Source of the DNA: Vicia villosa
Taxonomy: Eukaryota; Streptophyta; Magnoliopsida; Fabales; Fabaceae
Assembly: GCF_029867415.1 (NCBI RefSeq)
Contig: NC_081181.1
Coordinates: 118,483,888 to 118,547,887 of the forward strand
Direction of reading: 5' to 3'
DNA: 64,000 bases
Below the pieces are notes generated by a model, which was given only the letters and a program-made list of their open reading frames with translations, had not been told where the DNA came from and searched no databases. Shown one piece after another: positions 34,056 to 45,815 of this stretch. Both the position numbers and the translations under genes were made by a program. The first letter of the stretch is position 1. Every line of letters starts with the position of its first letter.

Positions 34056-34847
34056 TTACCCATTGTCAGTGATTATCTTGCTAGGAATGTCGTAGCGACA
34101 GATGATGTGATTCTTGATAAACCTGACGACAACTTGTCTTGTAACGTTTGCATATGAAGCTGCTTCGACCCATTTGGTGAAATAGCCTAAAGCTACCAAG
34201 ATGAAGCGATGTCCGTTGGACGCTTTTGGCTCGATCATTCCAATCATGTCGATTCCCCACATGGAGAAAGGCCAAGGGGAAGAGAGTATGTTGAGAAGAG
34301 ATGGTGGCACATGAATTCTATCGGCGTAGATCTGACATTTGTGACACCTCTTTGCGTACTGGTAGCAATCTGACTCCATCGTCAGCCAATAATATCCTGC
34401 TCTCAGTATTTTCCTTGTCATGGTATGTCCATTGGTGTGAGTACCAAAGGAACCTTCATGTATTTCTCTCATGAGTACTTCTGCTTCTTTTCTGTCAACG
34501 CATCTGAGCAGAACCATGTCGAAGTTTCTCTTGTACAGAACATCTTCATTCAGGAAGAATCTACAAGCTAACCTTCTCAAAGTCTTTCTATCTTTCTTTG
34601 ACGCCCCAAGAGGGTACTCTTGCTTTTGAAGAAAGTTCTTGATGTCGTGATACCACGGTTTGTCGTCGATGATTGCTTCTACTGCGAAAACATGAGCGGG
34701 CCTATCCAGGCGCATAACATCGATCTGCCGAATGTCATTCCAATGATTTATCCTAATCATGGAAGAGAGTGTGGCTAATGCATCAGCCAAGTTGTTTTCT
34801 TCACGAGGAATGTGATGAAAATCTACCCTGTCGAAGAGTGGTAACAA
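34056..34847 (-). pseudogene. H integrase, N-terminal and core part
   Basis: 263 residues. The end of the second RNase H (HHIPREENNLADALATL) is at the start. The HHCC zinc domain follows (HEGSFGTH..., then CHKC near 169-172), then the core with Asp in WGIDMIG and the second Asp in IITDNG at the very end. The residue after VAL that is normally Asp (in DYFTKW) is Gly here, a likely decay substitution. It is cut by TAA at 34053-34055, between catalytic residues two and three. Confidence 0.85.
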
Positions 34848-34895
34848 TCTTCTTGCGTAGTCTTTGTAAGGAATTAACCCTGGTTGGCGTGTCTC

Positions 34896-36626
34896 CTATT
34901 CTCCTTTGATTTGATTGATGACCAAAGCAGAATCTCCATATACATCCAAGTGTTTAATTCTTAGATCCACGGCCTCTTCGAGACCCATGATGCAAGCTTC
35001 ATATTCGGCCTCATTGTTTGTGCACTTGAAAGTTAATCTGGCAGTAAATGGAATATGGGTACCCTGAGGTGTAACAATGATTGCCCCAATTCCTCGTCCA
35101 TAAGCATTGACAGCTCCGTCAAAGATTAAGCCCCACTGGGATCCTATCTCAGGTCCTTCGTCTGGTAGTGGCTCGTCGTAATCTTTCATCTTGAGGTACA
35201 TGACGTCCTCGTCCGGAAAGTCGAAACTGGTTGATTCATGACCATTGAGTGGGTGGTGATCCAGGTGCTCAGCTAGAATGCTTCCTTTCACAGCTTTCTG
35301 TGCGTGATACTCAATGTCATATTCTGATAACAACATCTGCCAACGGGCAATTCTCCCAGTTAAAGCAGGCTTCTCAAAGATGTACTTGATTGGATCCATA
35401 TGATAGATCAAACAAGTAGTATGTCGAATCATGTATTGGCGGAGACGCTTGGCAGCCCAGGCCAAAGCACAACACGTCTTCTCGAGCATGGAGTAGCGGG
35501 ATTCACAGTCAGTGAATTTCTTGCTTAGGTAGTAAATGGCATGCTCTTTTCTTTTCGTCTCGTCTTGCTGTCCAAGGACACAACCCATGGATTCTTCTAA
35601 GACGGTTAAGTACATTATCAAAGGTCTTCCTTCCACTGGAGGAGACAAGATGGGTGGTTCGATCAGATATTCCTTAATGCTGTCGAACGCTTTCTGACAA
35701 TCGTCTGTCCAGACGCAACTTTGATTTTTCCGTAGAAGTTTGAAAATAGGAGTGCAAGTTGCAGTCATGAGATATATGAATCTCGAGATGTAATTCAGAC
35801 GTCCAAGAAATCCTCTAACTTGTTTCTCGGTTCTGGGTGAAGGCATTTCTTGAATTGCCTTGACTTTGTCTGGATCTACTCCAATTCCTCGTTTGCTGAC
35901 GATGAAACCAAGGAGTTTTCCTGAGTAGACACCAAAGGTGCACTTGTTGGGGTTCAGGCGAAGCTGAAACTTCCGTAAGCGTTGAAATAACTTTGTCAGA
36001 TTCTGTATGTGATCTTCTTCATTTTCTGATTTGGCAATCATGTCGTCCACATAGACTTCCACTTCTTTATGCATCATGTCGTGGAAAAGCGTAGTCATGG
36101 CTCTTTGATAAGTTGCCCCTGCGTTCTTTAGTCCAAAAGGCATAACACGATAGCAGAACGTGCCCCTGGGGGTGATGAAAGCTGTTTTCTCCATGTCTTC
36201 AGGTGCCATTTTTATTTGGCTGTATCCCGAAAATCCGTCCATGAACGAGAAAACTTTGGATTTTGCTATACTGTCTACCAACATGTCAATATGTGGTAAA
36301 GGAAAATCATCCTTAGGGCTAGCTTTGTTCAGATCTCTGTAGTCGACGCACATGCGGACTTTTCCATCTTTCTTAGGAACGGGAACAATGTTAGCTAACC
36401 ACAGAGGGTATTCTGAAGTGACGAGGAAACCTGCGTTGATCTGCTTTTGAACTTCCTCTTTGATTTTCATGGCAATCTCCGGATGAGTTCTTCTTAATTT
36501 TTGCTTAACCGGAGGGCATTCTGCTTTTAATGGCAAGTGATGCTCCACTATACTGGTATCCAACCCTGTCATATCTTGATAAGACCAAGCGAAGACATCT
36601 GAGAATTCTTTGAGCAGCTGTATCAA
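34896..36626 (-). pseudogene. H reverse transcriptase, RNase H and second RNase H
   Basis: 576 residues. RT: Asp130 in FMDGFSGYSQ, VMPFGLKNAGATYQRAM at 161-177, YVDD at 192-195. First RNase H at about 310-450. A second, archaeal-type RNase H starts near 490 (LIFDGAVNAYGRGIGA, then NNEAEYEACIMGLEEA). The frame is open upstream of the first Met to the B insertion at 36687 and resumes beyond it at 48667. TAG at 34896-34898 interrupts the second RNase H; INT is in the same frame beyond it. The sequence style is typical of Ogre. Confidence 0.9.
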
Positions 36627-36682
36627 ACTCTCTCTGATCTTTGAACTGAGCGAAGCTCCAATCTTAACCTCTTTTCTGTTTC

Positions 36683-36687
36683 CATCG
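36683..36687. repeat. Target-site duplication of element B (left copy)
   Basis: CATCG before 36688 is repeated at 48662-48666 after the other LTR. The site lies inside the pol frame of H. Confidence 0.95.
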
Positions 36688-38029
36688 TGTCATACCCCAA
36701 AATTTGCCCAGTCAATTTATGTGTTTTAATTCATCAAGGATCAAAATTAAGAATCATGGGGTTTGACATTCCTATTGTCAAACTTGCGTTCTTATAGAAT
36801 ATCCTGAGTTAAAATGAGGGTTAAGGTTAAAAGGTGTTTGGGCTCAGCCATCTTCGAGATTTTTAGTCCGTTTCACAGTTGATCATATAGCTTATGATGT
36901 TTTGTTGGACTATTAATTTCAATATTTGATTTGATCATTTTTAACTATTATTATTATTAATTAGTATTGTCTGATTATTAATCTTAATATTTGGTTTGAT
37001 TATTTTCTGTTATTATTAATTTTAATAGGTTTATTCTCTTATTAGTTTTAATTATTTGTTATTTGCCATTTGTTTTTTTCAAGCTTTCATCATTTGATTT
37101 CTTTTAATTAAATAAAAACATGTTATATTATTATTATTATTGGTAAGTAAAAGAAAAAAAACAAACAATATTTTTCACTAGAGACCAAAAAGATTCAGTT
37201 TTGAAGTTATAATGAAGCGTGAGAAATTGAAAGAAAGAAGATTGGTTTGAAAGAAAAACAACACAAAATTGGAAAGTTTTCATTTGATTTTCAATCAAGA
37301 ATCAATAGCCAAAATCAATAAGATTGAATTCAATTCTGTTAACCTAGAGATTTCCCCATATATATTTGATTGAATTCAGACACCAGGGGTTTTTAAGGTC
37401 TGCCGCTGAGAACCATATCCGAGCGAAAAATATTCGAATCTGAATGCAATATTGGAGGGCGATTCAAAGTGTTTTAAGGATTCAAACGTGACTCTGGAAC
37501 TTCTACGAAGCTATTTCATTCATTCGCAGATCCTGAGGCTTCAAGAATCACGCCCCATGGCCACGGTTTGCCTTTAAATATTTCAGATTCATTCACGGTT
37601 ATTATCGCATGGATAATTGATTCCAATTGCATATTTTGAATCATAATAAGGCAAGGGACATTTGTGGTATCTTTAATTTGATTTTTAATCCACGTATGGT
37701 GAAACGCCATTGCTAGGTCAGGTAAGCTTCAAATTAGGGACTCTCTAGTTAGGGAAAATTGACCCAAATCGTGGTCACCAACGGATTCAGAAGTTGATTT
37801 ATAGTCGATCCATGGCTTTGAAATTTATTGATTCGTTGTCTATTACATGATTCATGTATGCAGGGGTTATGGCAACATGAAGAAAACGTTGCCCAAGGGG
37901 TCTGCAATTCGTTCCAGAATCTCGGTGAAGAAGGAGTATACTGGGCGCGTCACTTTGTTTTATTTTCTGGATTCGCTTACTTTTGTATAATATATATCAT
38001 TTTACAACTTATGAACAACAGATGAACAT

Positions 38030-38093
38030 GGTGCGCGTGGTAAGCTGGGAAGCTGTTCACCAAGCAGACCTGGGTTCGATACCCAAAGGTCTC
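38030..38093 (+). other. tRNA-like segment inside 5' LTR of B
   Basis: GTGCGCGTGGTAAGCTGGG resembles the 5' part of a tRNA with A box. About 25 bases later CTGGGTTCGATACCC gives a B box and a mostly paired T-stem. The rest is degraded. Same orientation as the LTR. Confidence 0.5.
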
Positions 38094-38293
38094 TTAATTT
38101 TTTTTTCTTTCTTGCAAAAGGGTACACTCATTGATCTGGTGCGCGCCATCTAGGGAACTCGCCATACACTCTCACACATTGACCACAGGATCACGCCTCC
38201 AATCATATCCAACGCTTATCAGGATGGAGGCACACCATAGACCTTCAAAGGCCACACACACAGGATCCGATCCAGGTTTTATATTTATTTTTA

Positions 38294-38476
38294 GGGTTAA
38301 ATAAGTTTTTGGTCCCTATAAATATTGCAGTTTTCATTTTTAGTCCCTCATTGCCTTTAGGCAACGGTTTTCACAAAAAAACCGTTGCCAAAACCAGCTA
38401 AAACCGTTGCCTAAAGGCAGGAAGGGACTAAAAATGAAACTGCAATATTTATAGGGACCAAAAACTTATTTAACCC
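38294..38476. mobile_element. Mutator-type MITE inside 5' LTR of B
   Basis: 183 bp with long near-perfect terminal inverted repeats starting GGGTTAAATAAGTTTTTGG and ending with the complement. A 9 bp duplication TTATTTTTA lies at 38285-38293 and 38477-38485. Nine-base duplications are the hallmark of Mutator-like elements. It has no coding capacity. Almost the whole element can fold on itself; the centre holds further GCAACGG/CCGTTGC arms. Confidence 0.9.
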
Positions 38477-39536
38477 TTATTTTTATATTATTTGTATATA
38501 ACTCATATGTTATTTAATTACAAAAAATTTGTGTATAGATTTAATTTAATTAATTTAATTAGGTTAGGATAAAATTAGGATTTAGGAATTATATTTTTCC
38601 CGATTATTTTGATTACTCGATTATTCGAGTTAATTAATTTAATTAATTTTAATTATTAAAATCACAAAATAGCGAAATGTTCATTAAGAAATTAGGGTTC
38701 GCTCAATCCCATTGGCCACTTGGCCGAAGTTTTTTAGGATTTAATTTGTTACTCGTTCCGACTAAACCTATTGGTCGCGATGATTAATAATCGATTAATT
38801 TAATTAATCAAATCCTATAAATTAAAATACTAATATTTATTTTGCTAAATAGTTTTAACCATCTTATTGGTTATGATGATTAGCATATTTCCCCTTATCA
38901 ATTCGTTATTATTTGTAATCGAAACTATCGGTTATGAGGGGTAACGATAAATTCATAAAATAATAAAATACGTTAATTCATTATTAGTGATAATCGAATC
39001 AATCGATTTGAATTGGTAATGGTGCAAAACCCCAATCTTTTAACTATGGTGATCAAACCTATTGATCATTGCGGTTAATAGTGCCATATTAAATCAAGGC
39101 TGTACGCCCAAAACATTCAAAACACTTCAAATCAAACTACGGATTTTCATCCTTATTCAAAACTACGATAGGCCATTCAAAAAGCCTTCAAACAACCTCA
39201 TACTAATTCTAAGGCGTACAACCCTGTGCCCGAACTACGTTGACTCTGATCCTCCATAAAGAGGTACGTAGGTACTTGGCAACAAGGCGAGTCCCCTTCC
39301 CTAAAATCTCAATTTTCCCCTTATTCAATTCTTTAGTTATAAAACCTTAACTTTTAGCCATAAAACTTGACCCTTAGATTCAAAGCCAATAGGAAAGGGT
39401 TGAGGGTGCCTAACACCTTCCCTCGACCTGAATATAGTATCTTACCCTGATCTCTATACTGCGTAGGGTTTCCTATTCGCCCTTCAGAATAGGTGGCGAC
39501 TCTCTAAGTTATAATTTTTAGGCAGGTTGCTACAGC

Positions 39537-39555
39537 TGGCGACTCTGCTGGGGAC
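39537..39555 (+). promoter_or_regulatory. Primer-binding site of B, tRNA-Arg type
   Basis: TGGCGACTCTGCTGGGGAC, two bases after the LTR end, complementary to the 3' end of tRNA-Arg with about one mismatch. Confidence 0.9.
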
Positions 39556-41040
39556 ACTTAACAGTGAATTACTATGCTCCTAAGGCTTGAGAGGGTTTAG
39601 GTTTAGGTTTGTGGCAAACGGTTTAGGTTTTTGGCGAAATTGTCAGGGTTTGGCTAATTAGCCATTTTTAGGGTTTATTTATTTTTGTAAATATTTAAAT
39701 TTTTATTTATTCATTTATTCTTTCCAACTGTTTATGATTGTTAAATAAATATATTTATTTAAATAATCGCTGCTTTAATGCAATCTCAAAACTGCAAGCG
39801 GGCGGATTCCAAGGTTAGTTCTTAAATATTTAAATTTTATTTATTTATTTATTTATTTTCCTTCGCAATTTCATCACCGCAATTTAATTAAACATTTATT
39901 TAAATGAATATATTTTTTCCTACTATATCTGTTGGGTTATATAAAATTGTTGTTAAACCTTAAGTGTGGGAGTTAACTTTGAGACCAAAAGGGGACATGA
40001 ATCGCCTTACGAGTCTCACTGATAACTCCACTCGGAGTGGGTTAGGTATTTGGAAAGGTCCGAAACGAAGCTTGACTTTGTGGAGGGCTGGACTGGATAC
40101 TTAGCTGATCTCTCCGGGAACCTACCCCAAAAATTCGAACCTCATGGATAAAATGAGTTGTTCTAAAACCCGAAGAGACAAAAAGTCTCGGAGGCTACGA
40201 ACGACCCCATGAGACCTTCTAGAACACTCCCATAAAAAGGTTGGCTCCCTAGAGCCCCCTACGTCGAACCTATGAACCTAGGACTTTCGTGCTCATGTGC
40301 TTATTATATGTTTGCAACTTATTTGCTTTGGATATCTATGCGTTTGGATTTTGCAGGTATCCCTACGTGGTCCCTAGCCTGTAGGGACTCTAATTTCTAA
40401 AAGACCGTGTCTTTCCCACGGAAGACATCACCATCTATGCATCCCCTAGCCTGTGGGGATTTTATTTTTATATCCTTGTATTCTTACAACTACGCGTCCT
40501 TCCCACGAAGGACATTTCCATTAACGCACGTCAATTGGCCTCTCGATGGCCATGCGATTCGGTGATTGTCGTGAACGGTCACCCCGTGCTTGCTACTACG
40601 TACTCCCTAGCATACAGGGATTTTCTGTTACATCCACGTGTTTCCACAATGACGCGTCCTTCCCCGAAGGACAACTTCACTAGCATGCGTTCGATTGGCC
40701 TCTCGATGGCTATGAAATCTAGTGACTGTCCTGAACGGTCACTCCATGCTTATTCCCGCGCACCCTCTAACTTGTAGAGTTTGGGATCTCCATTTACACA
40801 TCACATCCCTAGCCTGTAGGGATTTCTCTTCGTCCATATCGTCCTTAGATAGGTTGTGTTCCGCATAGAGAACCTTCCCACGAGGGACAAATTCATTGGT
40901 ACACGTTGATTGGCCTCTCGATGGCCATGAGATTTAGTGACTATCTTGAACGGTCACTAGCCGCTATCTTCTGCATACTCTCGAATCCAAGGGATTTCCT
41001 TTAGCGTGTCATAACATTTATCCTGCAAAGATTCCAAGAG
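39556..41040 (+). repeat. Leader of B with fold-back repeats
   Basis: Non-coding. From about 40370 to 40960, diverged units contain short hairpins: TCCCTA/TAGGGA (40371-40387), GTCTT/AAGAC (40409-40426), ATCCCC/GGGGAT (40441-40460), GTCCTTC/GAAGGAC (40496-40513), TTGGCC..GGCCA. The same region lies inverted at 1-1305 in element D. Confidence 0.75.
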
Positions 41041-43780
41041 GGTCTAATGTCGCCTCTAAGGCCATCCCTAGGATCATATGTTACACGTCTGCATACACGG
41101 AGTTACAATACAAGGAGTCTCTCGCTTACGCGTGCATTTGCATTTTCATGCATTCATGCATTTACATTTGCATCTTCGCCCGCATCCACACTTACCACAC
41201 TAGCCGGTTTCTCGAAACTTCAAAAAAAAAAATCAAAGGATCGTAGACTATGGAGCAAGGAGAATAAAAGATCTTAGTCTTGCTAAAGAAAAGAGGATGT
41301 CTTTCACCATGCTAGTCGCATGTCCATGCCTTGTCATAACAGAATTATAAATACAATAAAGGTTGTCATCGAGCAAGGATTAGTTCAACAAAGAGTTCCC
41401 TCATAGATACACTCAAGATGTATCTAGTTATAAAGGGGTTCATCTTAGAACATATCAAACTTTCGAGGACGCTCTACGATAACCTGGGGGCAAGGATTAG
41501 TCCAACTGGGGCAATACCCTGAACAAAGAGGCATAACTACGATGGAGGGAATTCGACATATGTCAGCCCCACACCAAGAAAAAAGGGTCATAGGTGATAC
41601 TATCCTTAGGAAAAGCAAAAGAGGTTCAGTCAAAGGAAACTCATGAAGTTCCGATACGACGAAAACCCACCGCTAACGATTTATTCCCGCCAGGTTTGAC
41701 ATGTCCAAAGAAAATTCGAGGTTGCCCTCACTTCTACAAGTTTAAGAATCTAAGGAGTGAAACAAGGTCAGTGGATCTACAAAGGAGATTATCCCTAGGA
41801 TCAATAGGTGTTTACCGTGCTCACAATTTCAACCCTTACGACCGCTAAGTGTTACTCAAGATAAAAGTTGTACCTTCGGATTAGTAATTCTAATGGGACA
41901 ACCATGCAGGTTTTGGAGTCAATTCATTCACTCACTACCATGACTTTCCAGTCACACACTTCTATTTTTAGGGTTATTAACAAACTTGAGGGAGAATGAC
42001 GAATACAAAAACTAAGTCCAGCTAAATATATGCTTTCAAGGTAAGACCGAGCCGAGGATGTACATGCATTGTTTCCATTCCCAAACAGTGGAGATATAAG
42101 GATGTTAATCCCTCGTCACCCCCTCGAGCCAGGAGTTGGAGTTTTCTTCTACTTTTTAAATAAACCTTGATTTCAACCAGGGGCAGGGTAGATTTCAGTT
42201 AATTCAATGGTGTATTTTGGTTGTCAAGAGAATCACTCAATCCAAGCAAAGGATCAAGCAAAGCAAAGGTTCAAGCATATTTTCTTCCTCGCATTCATCA
42301 AAGATTGAGGAAGTAATGGAGATAACATTCACAACAATCTTCTTCCTCATTACATCATTCAAGATCGAGGAAGTATCAAAGGCGAAGCTTACAAATCGAA
42401 ATCGACATGGCAGTCACAACATTCAATATCCAAGGATCAAGTACTTCAAAAGGAGCATTCGAAAGAAAAAGGAGAAAAACGCCCGCTAAGTCAAAATGGA
42501 AAATTCCATGAAAACAAAAGAACGACTTAGGCAAAAATTAGGGCATCCCGATGGATCAAACTCAAGGAGTTGGTTCATGTAAAAATAAGGGATAAATAAA
42601 ACAAAGGCAAAATACAAAGTACAATCTTGTGACTGCTAAATCATCGAAGCTTCTCGTCTATGCTTGGATCTTTACAACTTTTTTTCCATCAATGCTTGAA
42701 TCTCTACTAAGGCTTTTGCTCAACATTGGAACTGAAACAATTCTCTTGTAAACAAAGCACATTCATTGGATTAGGCAAATTTTTAGGATCTGGAGAACAT
42801 CAAGGAGAAAGGGGTGGGTTAAATAAATTTTGAGCCTTATATCCATTGTTTCTTAAAACATGAACCAGGCCAAGTTACAACATTTAAAAGTCCTAATTGA
42901 GGCGAGGTTAACCATGAAAGCATGTTAAGCAGGATTTGTTATACTGACTCATATGTTTGTTAAAACTATCTCTAACCAATGTGCTTCTTCAAGCATTCTT
43001 TCCAAAACCATCCAGTCCTAATTCATAACGGACTTCGATTTCAAAACTTGCATACGCATTCCATTGGAGCTACTTCTCAAAAAGTACAACACCATCTACG
43101 AGTATACACTTAGCATCGAGGAAATCTCGAAATGGGTTAATCAAAGGTGATCATTTCTAATAAAGACCCTGGAGTCGGGGGGAACCACATCTAGGGGGTT
43201 CTCCTAAACAGGGGCAAAAATTTCAAGGAGCACAGGGGCATACAATTGAACATCCTATTAACTAGGGGCAGTCTTCCTAAGGTTCAATCGACTTGGGGCA
43301 CATCTCAAAGCAATCTCAAACAGGGGCATGTCAGACATGGGAAGAATTCAAATTCAAAGGATAGAACACTATGGATAACCTTCCATGACCTGGAGATCAG
43401 GGGCACACCCTTCAATCTAAACATCGAAGCATATGACAAGGCTATTCCCTGGGGCACTTCCTTCATAAGCATCTCTCTCCATGAAAATACTGGGGCAATG
43501 GATATCAAATCCGCAAGACACACAACAAAAGGAAAAAGGCGTTCTCGCACTTTACAACATCGAACAAATCTTTCTCCTAACTACGATCTTCCGAGCTCAA
43601 ACAAAACAGGTATCGGGGAATCGCGCTAGCATCACACCCCACCTTATCAAACGAACCTATAACTCCAGCGAGCTACATACGCTTTGGTTATCAACAACCT
43701 ATCATTGGAGCATAATGCAAGTACAAAACATTCATGCATTGGTTGATACATTACACCGTAACTTTTTAGTTAGTCTTCTG
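41041..43780 (+). other. Non-coding core of B
   Basis: No domain, no frame above 127 codons. Noted contents: two copies of CTTCCTC...GAGGAAG fold-backs near 42280-42375, and eight GGGGCA motifs in 43205-43500 resembling the PPT core. Otherwise I see nothing in it. Confidence 0.6.
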
Positions 43781-43808
43781 TAAGACATTATATTTCTAAG
43801 TACCTTTT

Positions 43809-44189
43809 CTAGGCAGTCTTCTTTAAGATATTCTACGAACCTTTCTAGGCAGTCTTCTTTAAGATATTCTACGAACCTTTCTAGGCGGTCTTCTTTAAGA
43901 TATTCTACGAACCTTTCTAGGCGGTCTTCTTTAAGATATTCTACGAACCTTTCTAGGCGGTCTTCTTTAAGATATTCTACGAACCTTTCTAGGCAGTCTT
44001 CTTTAAGATATTCTACGAACCTTTCTAGGCGGTCTTCTTTAAGATATTCTACGAACCTTTCTAGGCGGTCTTCTTTAAGATATTCTACGAACCTTTATAG
44101 GCAGTCTTCTTTAAGATATTCTACGAACCTTTCTAGGCGGTCTTCTTTAAGATATTCTACGAACCTTTCTAGGCAGTCTTCTTTAAGAC
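43809..44189 (+). repeat. 36 bp tandem array in the 3' UTR of B
   Basis: Eleven copies of a 36 bp unit (CTAGGCRGTCTTCTTTAAGA, then TATTCTACGAACCTTT), nearly identical except A/G at the seventh base. Diverged copies continue to about 44440. Each unit has a small TCTT-CTTT-AAGA fold-back. Such arrays in Ogre 3' UTRs are known as satellite precursors. Confidence 0.9.
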
Positions 44190-44573
44190 AAATTTCAACC
44201 CTTGCTAAGAACCTTTTCAGGTAGTCATCTTTAAAGACATTCTTCATCCCTTGCTAAGAACTTTTTCAAGTGATCTTCTTTAAGACAAATTTCTATCTAC
44301 GCTAAGAGCCTTTACAGGTGGTTTTCTCTAAGACAAATTGCTACCATTTCGATAAATCATTTCAGATAGTCTTCTTTAAGACAAACATTCACTTCCATTC
44401 CAAAAAGACCTTTTCAGGTAATCTTACAGAAGACATTACTTCGTTCCACTCATTACGTCAACCAAACATGTGCATAACGCATAAACATGATGCATACGCA
44501 TTTACAGAAATAAAATTCTACACAGGTAAATTCTGCAACAACACTTGCAGATAACCCTGTTGGTGCAGGTGAA

Positions 44574-45196
44574 CTTGCTAGAACTATAGCAAGCAATCCT
44601 ATAGGGGTCCACAAACTGCGAAACTTACTAGAACTATAGTAAGTAGGGGTCCACAAACTGCGAAACTTACTAGAACTATAGTAAGTAGGGGTCCACAAAC
44701 TGCGAAAGCTTACTAGCACTATAGTAAGTAGGGGTTCACAAACTGCGAAAGCTTACTAGCACTATAGTAAGTAGGGGTCCACAAACTGCGAAACTTACTA
44801 GAACTATAGTAAGTAGGGGTCCACAAACTGCGAAAGCTTACTAGCACTATAGTAAGTAGGGGTTCACAAACTGCGAAAGCTTACTAGCACTATAGTAAGT
44901 AGGGGTCCACAAACTGCGAAACTTACTAGAACTATAGTAAGTAGGGGTCCACAAACTGCGAAACTTACTAGAACTATAGTAAGTAGGGGTCCACAAACTG
45001 CGAAAGCTTACTAGCACTATAGTAAGTAGGGGTTCACTAACTGCGAAAACTTACCAGAACTATGGTAAGTAGGGGTCCACAAACTGCGAAAACTTACTAG
45101 AACTATAGTAAGTGGGGGTTCACAAACAACGGAAACTTACTAGAACTATAGTAAGTGGGGGTTCACAAACTGCGGAAGCTTGCTGACCATAGCAAG
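44574..45196 (+). repeat. 42-43 bp hairpin array in the 3' UTR of B
   Basis: About 14 units of 42-43 bp with a constant flank (GGGGTCCACAAACTGCGAAA). Each has a 7 bp stem: CTTGCTA/TAGCAAG (44574-44593), CTTACTA/TAGTAAG (most units), CTTACCA/TGGTAAG (45050-45068), and again CTTGCT/AGCAAG at the end. A related CTGCAA/TTGCAG fold-back lies just before the array. Confidence 0.92.
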
Positions 45197-45800
45197 CCAA
45201 TTACACAACCAACAGAAGGTCCTCGCTATTCCTTTTCAGGAACCTTTCCAGGAAGTCTTCTTCAAGACGTATTCCATCCTTTCTAGGAGCTTTTCCAGGC
45301 ATACAAGATTTTTCAAACGATTCCTCAACTGGGTTTATCGCGTTAGTCCCTCGGCAGTGATATTCTCCAAAACCTCAATAACAATCAAAGGTGTCTTCTT
45401 TTTTTTCAGAATTACTAACACACTTCGATTTACATAAACTAACAATCATGCATCATTTCAACTAACATACCTCATTCATACATTATGCATATACATACAT
45501 GGCTCTCATTTATTTTGAGAGCTCACTGCATCAGGCATCGCATGCATCATAACATTGCATAAAATCAAGGTAGCCTTTTCAGGCCACGCTACGATCTAAA
45601 TGCGTAGCTCCTTCAAAAAAAAAGCGTTTGCTTCATACTCTGAGAAATGGTATTCACTTTTGGTGGCATCTTTAAGCCCATCTCCCACGGAATTCTTTCC
45701 CAATAAATGCAAATTTCAGGGCATTTCAGTGTCCAATCATCTTCTACCTTTAGATCACGATAGGCAGACGTGCCTATCTAACTCTTCAGGTTTAAGAAAA
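45197..45800 (+). other. 3' UTR of B after the arrays
   Basis: Non-coding; homologous in inverse orientation to 4122-4660 of element D, including a CTTCTTCAAGACGTATTCCA block. It leads into the PPT. Confidence 0.75.
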
Positions 45801-45815
45801 TTGAACAGGGGCAGC
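45801..45815 (+). promoter_or_regulatory. Polypurine tract of B
   Basis: TTGAACAGGGGCAGC directly before the 3' LTR start TGTCATACC. Confidence 0.9.

Larger units (their letters stand above)
36688..39534 (+). repeat. 5' LTR of B
   Basis: TGTCATACCC...GCTACA, 2,847 bp. Contents in order: U3 with AT-rich tracts, a tRNA-like segment at 38030-38093, a MITE at 38294-38476, then U5 with GGGTGCCTAACACCTTCCC. Short frames at 37516, 37828 and 39062 recur in the other LTR and are not genes. Confidence 0.97.

Noticed and set aside
43246..43629. 127-codon frame in B, the longest there
   Set aside because: No domain and covers the GGGGCA motif cluster; single frame without support from neighbours.
43809..44189. 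CRISPR-like array (36 bp repeats)
   Set aside because: Units are directly adjacent with no spacers; a plant minisatellite.
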